Positions 55,923 to 64,000 of a stretch of DNA of 64,000 nucleotides are shown piece by piece. This stretch comes from Bacteroidota bacterium (lineage in GTDB: Bacteria > Bacteroidota > Bacteroidia > 2-12-FULL-35-15): assembly GCA_947449315.1 (NCBI GenBank), contig CANFRC010000012.1, forward strand, positions 40,574 to 104,573, read 5' to 3'. The notes under the pieces are model-generated. The model was given only the letters and a program-made list of their open reading frames with translations. It did not search any database and was not told the origin of the DNA. The position numbers and the translations under genes were made by a program. Each line of letters starts with the position of its first letter. Within the stretch, counting starts at the first letter, position 1.

Positions 55923-57437
55923 TTGAAACATTTGAACATTTATTCAAAGAAACAAGCATGGAAGTTGTGGCTGTTTTCAGCCGCAATTGTCATTGTGGGC
56001 GCTTCGCTTTGGTACACAAATACAATAGTTAATAAGATTGCAAAAGAAGAACGGAAAAAGGTGAAGCTTTGGGCTGATGCAATCAAAAAGAAAGCTGATC
56101 TGGTAAAATATACCAATGAACTATTTGAAAAGATAAAAGCGGACGAACGTAAAAAGGTTGAATTGTGGGCAGAGGCGACCCGTCAGTTGTCAAAAGACCT
56201 TAGTGATTATGGTTTTGTTTTGAAAGTGGTTTCCGACAATACGACTGTTCCCGTTATTCTTACTGATGAACTTGGAAATGTGATTACCTCCAGGAATTTA
56301 GATTCTGATAAAGAAAACGATAAAACATATCTGAAGTTGCAGATGCAGTCGATGCGTAAAGTTCAGGAGCCTATCGAAATTAATATTTACCATGGACAAA
56401 AGAATTATTTATACTTCAAAGATTCAAAACTATTTTCTGAATTAAAAAGTAATTTGGATGATCTTATCAAATCGTTCATATCTGAAGTAGCTGTAAATTC
56501 AGCATCTGTTCCTGTCATCTATACTGACTCAACCAAACTGAATGTGATTCAATCCGGTAATGTTGATTCCTTAAAAATAAAAAATCCAGTTTACCTGAAA
56601 ACTACTTTGGAAGCTATGGCTTCGCAAAATCAACCCATTGAAGTTGAGTTTGGAGAAGGAGGTAAAAGTTATATTTTTTATCAGGAATCGATTTTGCTGA
56701 CTCAACTTAAATATTATCCATATGTCATGTTCACGATAATAGGTTTGTTTCTTTTGGTTGCATATCTATTATTTAGTACAGCGCGAAGAGTAGAACAAAA
56801 TCAAGTATGGGTTGGAATGGCCAAAGAGACTGCTCATCAATTGGGAACACCTTTGTCTTCCTTAATTGCTTGGTTGGAATTTTTAAAATCCAAAGGTCTA
56901 GATCCTGAGACAGCTGTTGAGATTGAAAAAGATGTAAAACGACTTGAAACAATCACTGAGCGTTTTTCTAAAATTGGTTCTGTGCCCAAATTGGATACCG
57001 TTGATTTGGTAAAGGTTCTGAATGATTCGATGAATTACATGAAATTAAGAACATCTAAAAATGTCCTGTTTTCGATTGATACAAATAATCAGAAAGAAGT
57101 TTTTGCTCAATTGAATATTCCTCTTTTTGAATGGGTGATTGAAAATCTGATTCGAAATGCTGTAGATGCCATGAATGGAAATGGTGCAATAGCAATAACA
57201 CTTTCCGATCAGACTCAATTTGTTTATATTGATATTTCCGATAACGGTAAAGGGATACCTAAATCAAAATATAAAACTGTTTTTGAACCTGGTTTTACAA
57301 CCAAGCAACGTGGTTGGGGTTTAGGCTTATCGTTGACAAAACGCATCATCGAAAATTATCATTTAGGAAAGATCTTTGTGAAAAATTCTGAGATCGACAA
57401 AGGCACTACATTTAGGATTGTTTTGAATAAAGTGTAA
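55923..57437 (+). CDS. Sensor histidine kinase with duplicated input module
   Basis: 504 aa; start TTG at 55923. Two transmembrane helices (about 14-34 and 265-288) bracket an extracytoplasmic region of about 230 residues. That region holds two related modules: VPVILTD...PIEINIYHGQKNYLYFKDSKL and VPVIYTD...PIEVEFGEGGKSYIFYQES, preceded by two ERKKVxLWAxA helices. The kinase part has H305 in ETAHQLGTPLSS, N box NLIRNAVDAM, G boxes DNGKGIP and GWGLGL. No response regulator is adjacent, so it is an orphan kinase. hemW starts within its stop codon (1-nt overlap), implying cotranslation. Confidence 0.88.
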   Translation: MKHLNIYSKKQAWKLWLFSAAIVIVGASLWYTNTIVNKIAKEERKKVKLWADAIKKKADLVKYTNELFEKIKADERKKVELWAEATRQLSKDLSDYGFVLKVVSDNTTVPVILTDELGNVITSRNLDSDKENDKTYLKLQMQSMRKVQEPIEINIYHGQKNYLYFKDSKLFSELKSNLDDLIKSFISEVAVNSASVPVIYTDSTKLNVIQSGNVDSLKIKNPVYLKTTLEAMASQNQPIEVEFGEGGKSYIFYQESILLTQLKYYPYVMFTIIGLFLLVAYLLFSTARRVEQNQVWVGMAKETAHQLGTPLSSLIAWLEFLKSKGLDPETAVEIEKDVKRLETITERFSKIGSVPKLDTVDLVKVLNDSMNYMKLRTSKNVLFSIDTNNQKEVFAQLNIPLFEWVIENLIRNAVDAMNGNGAIAITLSDQTQFVYIDISDNGKGIPKSKYKTVFEPGFTTKQRGWGLGLSLTKRIIENYHLGKIFVKNSEIDKGTTFRIVLNKV

Positions 57438-58570
57438 TGGCTGGCATTTATATCCATATTCCTTTTTGCAAACAAGCTTGCAATTACTGTGATTTCCACT
57501 TTTCTACTTCTTTGATGAATAAAGATGCTTTTATGAAAGCATTATTCAAAGAGATTGAGATTCAAAAAAACTATTTTCCATCTTCAACAGAAGTATCGAC
57601 TGTTTATCTGGGAGGAGGAACTCCATCTTTACTTTCTAAATTCGATCTGTTGGATATTATTAATGCGGTCAAATTAAATTTTAACATTTTGCCGAATGCT
57701 GAAATAACTTTGGAAGCAAATCCGGATGATTTAACCTCAGAGAAAATAAAAGAGTTGAAGGAATCACCGATTAATAGATTGAGTATAGGGATACAAAGTT
57801 TCTATGATGAAGACCTTCGATTCATGAATCGGGCGCATTCTGCCACAGAAGCTCTGAATGCTGTCAAATTAGCTCAGGATAATGGATTTGAAAATATTAC
57901 TATCGATCTTATCTATGGTACTCCAACGCTAACACATCATAAATGGAGAAATAATTTGCAGATTGCATTCGCATTAAATATAAAACATATATCGGCTTAT
58001 TGTTTAACGGTTGAACCCAAAACGATGTTGGCTCATCAGATAAAGACAGGCATAACAAAAAATGTTGACGAGCAGCAGAGTGCTGAACAATTTGAAATAT
58101 TGGTAGACGCAATGCATGCAAATGATTTTGTTCAGTATGAAATTTCAAACTTTTGTAAGGACGGGTTTTATTCAAAACACAACAGTAACTATTGGTTAAA
58201 AGAAAATTATCTCGGATTAGGCCCATCCGCCCATTCATATAATGGAAGTAGCCGTCAATGGAATATTTCAAATAATGCATTGTATATTAAATCACTTGAA
58301 AATGGCGAACTCAATTTTGAAAAAGAGGAACTTACAAAAGAACAACGCTACAACGAATATATTTTAACTTCGTTAAGAACGATCTGGGGGGCTAATCTTA
58401 CTATTATAGAGCAGCAATTCGGAAAAGAGTATCTCAACCATTGCTTATCGGAAGCGGATAAATATATTCGTTCAGAAAGTATTTTAAATGAAGAAAATAA
58501 ATTATTTTTAACAGATAAAGGAAAATTGTTTGCGGATAAAATTTCGAGTGAACTTTTTAAAATAGAGTGA
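57437..58570 (+). CDS. hemW: HemW radical-SAM protein
   Basis: 377 aa. The N-terminal GIYIHIPFCKQACNYCDFHFS carries the CxxxCxxC cluster site with an aromatic after the third Cys, the HemW type, and the barrel and C-terminal HemN-like domain follow (ENYLGLGPSAHSYNG). HemW is a haem chaperone rather than the oxygen-independent coproporphyrinogen oxidase HemN, which it is often called. Its start overlaps the kinase stop, and its stop overlaps the next gene's GTG start. Confidence 0.94.
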   Translation: MAGIYIHIPFCKQACNYCDFHFSTSLMNKDAFMKALFKEIEIQKNYFPSSTEVSTVYLGGGTPSLLSKFDLLDIINAVKLNFNILPNAEITLEANPDDLTSEKIKELKESPINRLSIGIQSFYDEDLRFMNRAHSATEALNAVKLAQDNGFENITIDLIYGTPTLTHHKWRNNLQIAFALNIKHISAYCLTVEPKTMLAHQIKTGITKNVDEQQSAEQFEILVDAMHANDFVQYEISNFCKDGFYSKHNSNYWLKENYLGLGPSAHSYNGSSRQWNISNNALYIKSLENGELNFEKEELTKEQRYNEYILTSLRTIWGANLTIIEQQFGKEYLNHCLSEADKYIRSESILNEENKLFLTDKGKLFADKISSELFKIE

Positions 58571-58572
58571 GT

Positions 58573-59331
58573 ATGGTGTCAAAAATAACACACAAAGGAA
58601 AAACTTATCATGTCGATCTTTCTAAGCCCATTGATATTTCAATTCCTTTACGGGCTGGAAATGAAAATGTGAATGCCTGGTATTCAGATCCTGTTTCTAT
58701 TGAACCTGTTCGAATGGGTGATTGGGTTGGGGATGTTAAACAAGGTGGATCTGTGAATTTCAGGAACATCAAATTTAATCCTCATGGCAACGGAACGCAT
58801 ACCGAATGTGTTGGTCATATTAGTAAGGAGGATTATAGTATCAATCAAACCTTGAAAAAGTTTTTTTTTATTGCGGAATTAATAACTGTTTTACCAGATG
58901 AAACTTCAGATGGAGATAAAGTAATAACGAAGCAACATGTTTTAAATTGCTTGGGTGATAAACGTCCGGAGGCAATTGTAATCAGGACTTTGGATAATCA
59001 TATTTCAAAAATAAATAAGCATTATTCAAATACTAATCCTCCATATTTAGAATACGAAGCGGCGGCATTGATTGATGAACTAGGTATCGATCATTTGTTA
59101 ATTGACCTTCCTTCTGTAGATAAAGAAGTGGATGGCGGGAAATTACAAGCACATCATGCTTTTTGGCAATATCCTCAAAATACAAAGTTGAATCGCACCA
59201 TTACCGAAATGATCTATGTTCCTAATACTATTTTTGATGGAACGTATCTCTTAAATCTTCAGATCGCAAGCTTTGAAAATGATGCCTCACCAAGTAAACC
59301 TATTTTGTATCAACTGAATACTGTTTTGTAA
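58573..59331 (+). CDS. Cyclase/kynurenine formamidase-like metal-dependent hydrolase
   Basis: About 252 aa, PF04199 family. The metal motif is NPHGNGTHTECVGHI (about 74-88), and the later HHAFWQYPQNT fits the fold. Starts are GTG at 58567 or ATG at 58573; ATG is used here. Family members hydrolyse N-formylkynurenine, isatin or related amides; other kynurenine-pathway genes are not nearby, so the substrate is open. Likely cotranscribed with hemW. Confidence 0.88.
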   Translation: MVSKITHKGKTYHVDLSKPIDISIPLRAGNENVNAWYSDPVSIEPVRMGDWVGDVKQGGSVNFRNIKFNPHGNGTHTECVGHISKEDYSINQTLKKFFFIAELITVLPDETSDGDKVITKQHVLNCLGDKRPEAIVIRTLDNHISKINKHYSNTNPPYLEYEAAALIDELGIDHLLIDLPSVDKEVDGGKLQAHHAFWQYPQNTKLNRTITEMIYVPNTIFDGTYLLNLQIASFENDASPSKPILYQLNTVL

Positions 59332-59343
59332 GCAATCAGAATA

Positions 59344-59380
59344 AAAAAACTCCATCAAGTTTATTTTGATGGAGTTTTTT
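59344..59380. terminator. Bidirectional terminator
   Basis: AAAAAACTCCATCAA / 7-nt loop / TTGATGGAGTTTTTT, a perfect 15-bp stem between two converging genes. Confidence 0.92.
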
Positions 59381-59396
59381 ATTTGTCTAATGTATC

Positions 59397-60842
59397 TTAC
59401 ATATTGATTGTTACACCAAGTGTAAAAGGGTATACTTGCGGTCCCTTGTCTTTTTTGAATAAACGATTCAAGCCATAATCAGCGAATAGGGTAACCTTAT
59501 TGTATCCAATTCTTGCAACTGCACTGTAACGGAATGGCTCAAGATTGAAATCGTCTTTTTGTTTGATCTTGATGTGTTTGTCGTTCGCATCAAATTTTTG
59601 TTTTGTAACAGAATGGATGCGGTATGCAAATTCACCTCCAACAGCAATATGAAAATTCTTAGCAGCATTTTTACTGGTATTAAATTCCAATAGCAGTGGG
59701 ATTTTGATGTAAGATACATTCAATTTGTTTTTTTTGTAAGAGATGGATGTGTCTTTCCAAGCATTCAAATAAGAGGTGTCTCCATTTAATGTTACGTTGT
59801 TTTGTAGTGCATAATGATTGAAGTCGAATCCGAAACCCGTTACAACATTTACGAAATTCTTGTAGATATGAAAATCTTTTTCAGCGATATTTATTCCAAA
59901 TTGTAAAGATTTTGCATAATTCAATTCCAAGAAGCTAGCGCTAGGAGGAAGGTCTAAATTATTTTTAAAATCCATGATTCCGTTTACACCTACCTCTAAT
60001 CCATTCCAGTGTTTGAATGAATCTTTATGTGATTTTGAAGAGTCGTCTTTTGCTTTATCAGCGTCATTTTTTTCCCCATTACCTATGATGATGTATTTTT
60101 TATTTCCTAATTTGAATTTAGTGGTATCGCTTGCTGTTTCCTCACCTGTGCCGCTTTTGCTTTCTCTTACTGATCCAGCTCCACTAATGTTGACGTTTCT
60201 ATCGGTGGGATTTCCTTTGTAAATAATAGAACCTGCTCCAGATACATCCGCATCTAAACTCTGAGTTGCGTTCACTTTGGCATCGCCCGCTCCTGAAACT
60301 TTTGCTTTAATTTTTGTTGCTTCGAGGTTGGTGGCTTTCAGATCACCGGCCCCTGATACAGTTGCATTAAGCAGTTGTGTCGAACCTTTAAGTGTAATGT
60401 CTCCGGCTCCGCTCACATCCGCTTTTATTTCATTTGCTGTTAGTTCTAATTGAACATCACCAGCTCCATTCGAAGTTATCGTAAGCTGATCGCATGTCAA
60501 TTGATTTTCACTTTTTACATCTGCAGAACCAGAAACATCTAGGCTTGTTAACGATTTTACGCCTATGATGATGTCGATAGGATTGTCAGTTTTGATATTC
60601 CCCTCAGCAAAAATGGAAAGAATTCCATCTTTTACTTCTGCTATTACTTGTGATTGAAAATTCGCAGGAGCATTTACTTTAATTGTATTCGCGTCACTTT
60701 GAGTGATTAAAATATTAAAAGAATCGCCTGCTTTTATTCCCGAAAAGTCGCCAACCGCTCTAATTTGTTGCGCTTTAACTTGAAAAATGGTTGTTGTAAT
60801 TAATACTGACAATCCAAAAATTTTAGTTTTTTTAGGATTCAT
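59397..60842 (-). CDS. DUF2807 (head GIN) protein fused to a C-terminal outer-membrane barrel
   Basis: 481 aa. Signal peptide about 1-24 (ending KAQQ). Residues about 28-225 are a DUF2807 head-GIN domain, a beta-helix-like stack: seven copies of a xSGAGD-type turn occur (DVSGSADV, DVSGAGDI, TVSGAGDL, KVSGAGDA, DVSGAGSI, NISGAGSV and a variant). A charged linker (about 225-275) leads to a C-terminal barrel of about 200 residues (LEVGVNGIMDF... VYPFTLGVTINM end). Probably a surface-exposed stack anchored by a small barrel. Function unknown; adhesion is plausible. Confidence 0.85.
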   Translation of the reverse strand: MNPKKTKIFGLSVLITTTIFQVKAQQIRAVGDFSGIKAGDSFNILITQSDANTIKVNAPANFQSQVIAEVKDGILSIFAEGNIKTDNPIDIIIGVKSLTSLDVSGSADVKSENQLTCDQLTITSNGAGDVQLELTANEIKADVSGAGDITLKGSTQLLNATVSGAGDLKATNLEATKIKAKVSGAGDAKVNATQSLDADVSGAGSIIYKGNPTDRNVNISGAGSVRESKSGTGEETASDTTKFKLGNKKYIIIGNGEKNDADKAKDDSSKSHKDSFKHWNGLEVGVNGIMDFKNNLDLPPSASFLELNYAKSLQFGINIAEKDFHIYKNFVNVVTGFGFDFNHYALQNNVTLNGDTSYLNAWKDTSISYKKNKLNVSYIKIPLLLEFNTSKNAAKNFHIAVGGEFAYRIHSVTKQKFDANDKHIKIKQKDDFNLEPFRYSAVARIGYNKVTLFADYGLNRLFKKDKGPQVYPFTLGVTINM

Positions 60843-61154
60843 ATTTTTTAATTTTTTTTTGTTTTTTACTATGTGACGACAATCTTATGTTATAAGTTAC
60901 ATTGAAAAGAAAAATTTTAATTCAATTTATTTTTTTGCTTTGCTTAATACATCACAAAAGTTTACATTATTTATGGTTTTTCAAAGCTTTTATTTTATGA
61001 CCCCAAAGCAACTTTTTGTATAAGGTGTGCATCTGTTAGATTGTTAACAAGTTCTTGTTTAAAATCGCTTTCAACCGATTTTTATATTTGAACTATTTTT
61101 AGCATATTTGTAGTGTAATCGTTTATTTATTGGATTTAATAAATATATCATAAT
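60843..61154. other. Divergent intergenic region with candidate promoter box
   Basis: AT-rich 312-nt region between the divergent DUF2807-barrel gene and the adhesin gene. A TATATTTG box at 61083-61090 (+) with TTG at 61055-61057 (25-nt spacing, slightly long) could drive the adhesin. I see no gene or hairpin here. Confidence 0.4.
61083..61090 (+). promoter_or_regulatory. Candidate -7 element of the adhesin gene
   Basis: TATATTTG matches TAnnTTTG; its start codon is 65 nt further downstream. The -33 spacing is longer than ideal. Confidence 0.35.
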
Positions 61155-64000
61155 TTGAAAAAGTATTTACTAATAGTCATTTGTTTAGTTCAGGTAGTTT
61201 TTTTACCGGCATCAAACCGTTATTGGGTAGGAGGTACAGGTAATTGGAACAGCGCAAGTCATTGGTCGGAAAGTAATGGTGGTGCTGGAGGTGCAATGAT
61301 TCCAACTGCCGATGACGATGTGATTTTTAATCAAAACTCATTTTCAGCAAATAAACAAACTGTCATGGTCACTGCCAATGCTGTTTGTCATTCTATTGAT
61401 TGGAGCGCCATTGATGACAATGCTGTATTTTCCGCTTCTCCATCAACGTCTTTAACTGTTTTTGGTTCGTATAAACTTTCTCCTCTTTTGTGGAATGGTT
61501 TTAAAGGGAATACGATATTTGCTGCTACTTCAGCCGGGAATACAATATCAACAGCTCACAATTTTATTGTAGGTGATTATATTTTTAATGGAACAGGTTC
61601 ATGGCTTTTGCAGGATGATATTACCACGGATAATACAACATCCATCCGCTTACTTCAGGGCTCATTAAATACGGACGGGAAGAAAGTGAATTGTGGCTCT
61701 TTCATCGGTAACTCTCATTTGACTAGAAACCTCTCTCTTTCTAATTCAGAGATCACCATCAAAAATACATGGGATTTCAGTACTTCATCAAATTTAATTT
61801 TTGATGGAGATTCTTCCACATTGATCTTTACCGATTCTATCACTACTTCTAATTTTAAAGATGGAAATCTTAGATATGGTTTTGTTTCAACAATAATGTC
61901 GCTTGGAACAAGAGCATCAAGCTGCGTATTCCCTGGCGCTTTTACTGTTACTTTAACTGCAGACAGTGTTACTTGTAATGGTTTAAATAACGGCTCTGCT
62001 TGTGCTGTGATCACAGGTGGTTCAGGAACCTTTTTATACGACTGGAATTTTGCAGCAACACCTGCTGGTGATGGAACCCTTTGTATCACAGGACTTGGTG
62101 CAAGTACAAATACAATTAAAGTAACAGATGTGGTAACAGGCATCGTACGTTTCTGTTCCATCTCTGTTGGAGAGCCATCGCTATTGTTTGATTACGAAAC
62201 TTTTACCAATATTCCAACTTGTTTTGGTTTGTGCAATGCTATGTCTAGTGTGCAAGTTACAGGTGGAACATCTCCTTATACTATTTCTTGGTCAGGTGGA
62301 CTAGGAACCAACGATACAGCGACTAATATTTGTGCCGGAACTTATACAGTTACTGTTACTGATTCAAAAGGCTGTAAAGATAGTTCGGCTGTCATTGTTA
62401 TTGGTCAGCCTTTATTATTGGTGTCCCCAGGTTCAGTTACAAATGTTAGTTGTTTTGGACTTTGTGATGGCACAGCATCTATTGCTGCAGCTGGCGGAAC
62501 CGCCCCTTATGTTTATGATTGGACTCTCGGAAGTCCTGTAGGTGATGGAACGGATAGCATTTCCATGCTTTGTGCCGGCACATATACATGCACCACAACA
62601 GATTCACATGGTTGCACATCAACATACAATGCCGTCATTACGCAACCTCCGGTATTAACGTTAACACTTGCTCATACCGATGCATCCTGTTTATCGGTGT
62701 GTGATGGAACTGCCACGGCAACTGTTTCGGGTGGTACTCCACCCTATAGTTACTCTTGGTCGAATGGGACAGTTGTTTCAACAGCCTCAACGACAAATTC
62801 TGTTTCATCATTATGTGCTGGCTCAATAACAATTATTGTAACAGATGCGAAGGGTTGTACACAAACGGTTACCCAAATCATTACGGAACCTGTAGTGCTT
62901 GTAGCTACTGCATCCGGAACGAATGTCACTTGTTTTGGTGCTTGTAATGGAACAGCTTCCGTTTCAGTTACTGGCGGAACTCCAACCTATACATATTCTT
63001 GGGTTGGTCCTGCAGGGTATACAGCAACAACAGCTTCAATTTCTTCATTGTGTCCGGGTGTTTATACAGTTACTGTTACAGACTCGCATTTATGTACTGC
63101 TATTTCAGCTATAACAATTACTCAACCTCCTCTTATACTAGCAAATGCGGTTGGAACAAATATCACCACTTGTTATGGAGCTTGTATAGGTTCAGCGACA
63201 TCTACACCAACAGGCGGCACTCCTCCTTACACTTATTCATGGAGTACAGGAGCAACCACCCCAACCATTTCGAGTTTATGTGCGGGAGTTTATACGGTTA
63301 CGGTTACTGATTTTAAAGGATGCACAAGTGTTCAGAGTGTGACCATCACTCAGCCAACAGATATAAATGCCGGCTTAAGCTTTACGAATGTCACGTGTAA
63401 TGGTGCTTGCAATGGTACCGCTACATCAGCACCATCAGGCGGAACACCAGGATATACTTTTTCTTGGAGTACGGGAGCTACCACGGCAACAATTTCCGGT
63501 TTATGTCCTGGTACCTATACCGTTACAGTTACCGATTTGAATGGCTGTACAAAAGTAGGATCTGTTACAATCACACAGCCTAACATTTTGACAGTAGCAG
63601 TTACTTCCACAGCACTATCCTGTTACGGTGATTGCAATGCAACAGCTTCTGCAACCATTGCTGGAGGTACACCACCTTATACGATTGATTGGTTGCCTGG
63701 CGCTCCTGTCGGAGATGGTTCAACAACAATTAGCTCCTTGTGTGCTGGAACGTATACGGTTAATATTACCGATTTTAAAGGATGTACTGCAACTGCTACT
63801 ATAACAATTACTCAACCTCCTCTTTTACTAGCAAATGCGGTTGGAACAAATATCACCACTTGTTATGGAGCTTGTATAGGTTCAGCGACATCTACACCAA
63901 CAGGCGGAACCCCTCCTTACACTTATTCATGGAGTACAGGAGCAACCACCCCAACCATTTCGAGTTTATGTGCGGGAGTTTATACGGTTACGGTTACTGA
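61155..64000 (+). CDS. SprB-repeat cell-surface adhesin (3'-partial)
   Basis: At least 948 codons, open to the right edge. Start TTG at 61155 (MKKYLLIVICLVQ), giving a signal peptide ending near LPASN. An N-terminal domain of about 250 residues begins RYWVGGTGNWNSASHW, seen in many large Bacteroidota surface proteins. From residue about 270 at least nine SprB repeats of 75-82 residues follow. Each has a TCxGxC start, GGTPPYxYSW, and SLCAGxYTVTVTDxxGC. Repeats 6 and 9 are nearly identical at DNA level. SprB is the main gliding adhesin of Flavobacterium; such proteins are secreted by the type IX system and usually end in a C-terminal sorting domain, which would lie beyond the window. Confidence 0.93.
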   Translation, partial: MKKYLLIVICLVQVVFLPASNRYWVGGTGNWNSASHWSESNGGAGGAMIPTADDDVIFNQNSFSANKQTVMVTANAVCHSIDWSAIDDNAVFSASPSTSLTVFGSYKLSPLLWNGFKGNTIFAATSAGNTISTAHNFIVGDYIFNGTGSWLLQDDITTDNTTSIRLLQGSLNTDGKKVNCGSFIGNSHLTRNLSLSNSEITIKNTWDFSTSSNLIFDGDSSTLIFTDSITTSNFKDGNLRYGFVSTIMSLGTRASSCVFPGAFTVTLTADSVTCNGLNNGSACAVITGGSGTFLYDWNFAATPAGDGTLCITGLGASTNTIKVTDVVTGIVRFCSISVGEPSLLFDYETFTNIPTCFGLCNAMSSVQVTGGTSPYTISWSGGLGTNDTATNICAGTYTVTVTDSKGCKDSSAVIVIGQPLLLVSPGSVTNVSCFGLCDGTASIAAAGGTAPYVYDWTLGSPVGDGTDSISMLCAGTYTCTTTDSHGCTSTYNAVITQPPVLTLTLAHTDASCLSVCDGTATATVSGGTPPYSYSWSNGTVVSTASTTNSVSSLCAGSITIIVTDAKGCTQTVTQIITEPVVLVATASGTNVTCFGACNGTASVSVTGGTPTYTYSWVGPAGYTATTASISSLCPGVYTVTVTDSHLCTAISAITITQPPLILANAVGTNITTCYGACIGSATSTPTGGTPPYTYSWSTGATTPTISSLCAGVYTVTVTDFKGCTSVQSVTITQPTDINAGLSFTNVTCNGACNGTATSAPSGGTPGYTFSWSTGATTATISGLCPGTYTVTVTDLNGCTKVGSVTITQPNILTVAVTSTALSCYGDCNATASATIAGGTPPYTIDWLPGAPVGDGSTTISSLCAGTYTVNITDFKGCTATATITITQPPLLLANAVGTNITTCYGACIGSATSTPTGGTPPYTYSWSTGATTPTISSLCAGVYTVTVT
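63111..63310 (+). repeat. Near-identical DNA repeat, copy 1 (SprB repeat 6)
   Basis: These 200 bases recur at 63801-64000 with three mismatches (98.5%), of which one changes an amino acid (Ile to Leu). The period is 690 bp, exactly three SprB repeats. Confidence 0.95.
63801..64000 (+). repeat. Near-identical DNA repeat, copy 2 (SprB repeat 9)
   Basis: Matches 63111-63310 at a 690-bp offset. The identity may continue past the window edge. Confidence 0.95.

Larger units (their letters stand above)
61962..64000 (+). repeat. Tandem SprB repeats in the adhesin gene
   Basis: Nine repeats; the first conserved Cys codons fall at about 61974, 62220, 62451, 62688, 62931, 63171, 63396, 63621 and 63861, giving spacings of 75-82 residues. 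The ninth is cut by the window edge. Each unit has about four cysteines. Confidence 0.9.

Noticed and set aside
61715..62161. Minus-strand and other-frame ORFs inside the adhesin gene
   Set aside because: They are frame shadows caused by the Thr/Gly/Ser-rich repeat composition; the real frame is continuous from 61155 to the edge.
61962..64000. Tandem repeats that could look like a CRISPR or satellite array
   Set aside because: The repeats are protein-coding, about 225-245 bp long, diverged and all in one frame; they are SprB domains. No short direct repeats with unique spacers occur anywhere in the window.

Overview
The window is a stretch of chromosome from a low-GC member of the Bacteroidota. 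The evidence is a type IX secretion/gliding core locus (porP-gldK-gldL-gldM-gldN), a separate gldA, a protein with a type IX C-terminal sorting domain, a SprB-repeat adhesin, and Bacteroidota-type promoter elements (TTG/TTTG, about 20 nt, TAnnTTTG) with few Shine-Dalgarno sites. Almost every gene is a recognisable chromosomal family. I see no prophage, insertion sequence, CRISPR array, plasmid function or defence island. The species cannot be named from sequence reading alone.

Layout. 1-10 kb: topA (5' end outside the window), a ureohydrolase-fold protein with lost metal ligands, then porP-gldK-gldL-gldM-gldN closed by a strong terminator. 10-17 kb: DUF2461, an AI-2E-type permease, a YdjM-like membrane protein, DUF983, an ABC-F ATPase, a ChaN-like haem-binding protein and era. 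17.4-21.5 kb: initiator tRNA-fMet, then an operon of an epimerase-CBS fusion, DAHP synthase, a KdsC-like phosphatase and der. 21.5-31 kb: a type IX cargo protein, a small barrel protein, metK, an M13 peptidase, gldA, rsgA, dtd and a MacB-like permease. 31-40 kb: an ankyrin protein, aconitase, small proteins, hemE, an OmpA-family protein, a UMF1-type MFS transporter and a CCG-domain protein. 40-45.5 kb: a compact sugar-modification group (wecB, two deacetylase-like proteins, an AAC(3)-fold acetyltransferase, a FemAB/GNAT-like protein). 45.5-59 kb: upp, a membrane protein, a YjjG-type nucleotidase, a Lys/Cys-rich exported peptide, psd, yidC, YraN, an RsuA/RluB-type pseudouridine synthase, a decayed MtfA-like peptidase, an AsmA-like protein, a sensor kinase, hemW and a cyclase-family hydrolase. 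59-64 kb: a DUF2807/outer-membrane-barrel fusion and the first 948 codons of a SprB-repeat adhesin that runs off the right edge.

The secretion theme ties the window together. GldL and GldM are the proton-driven motor; GldK and GldN form the periplasmic ring; PorP is an outer-membrane component; the proteins at 21.5 kb and 61 kb look like exported clients. The observations most worth checking are two perfect tandem hairpins between gldL and gldM, an epimerase-CBS fusion beside DAHP synthase and a KdsC-like gene, a sensor kinase with a duplicated input module, a 690-bp-period near-identical duplication in the adhesin, a frameshifted and truncated MtfA pseudogene, and a ureohydrolase lacking half its metal ligands. 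None is demonstrably a wholly new system; the strongest are unusual arrangements of known families.
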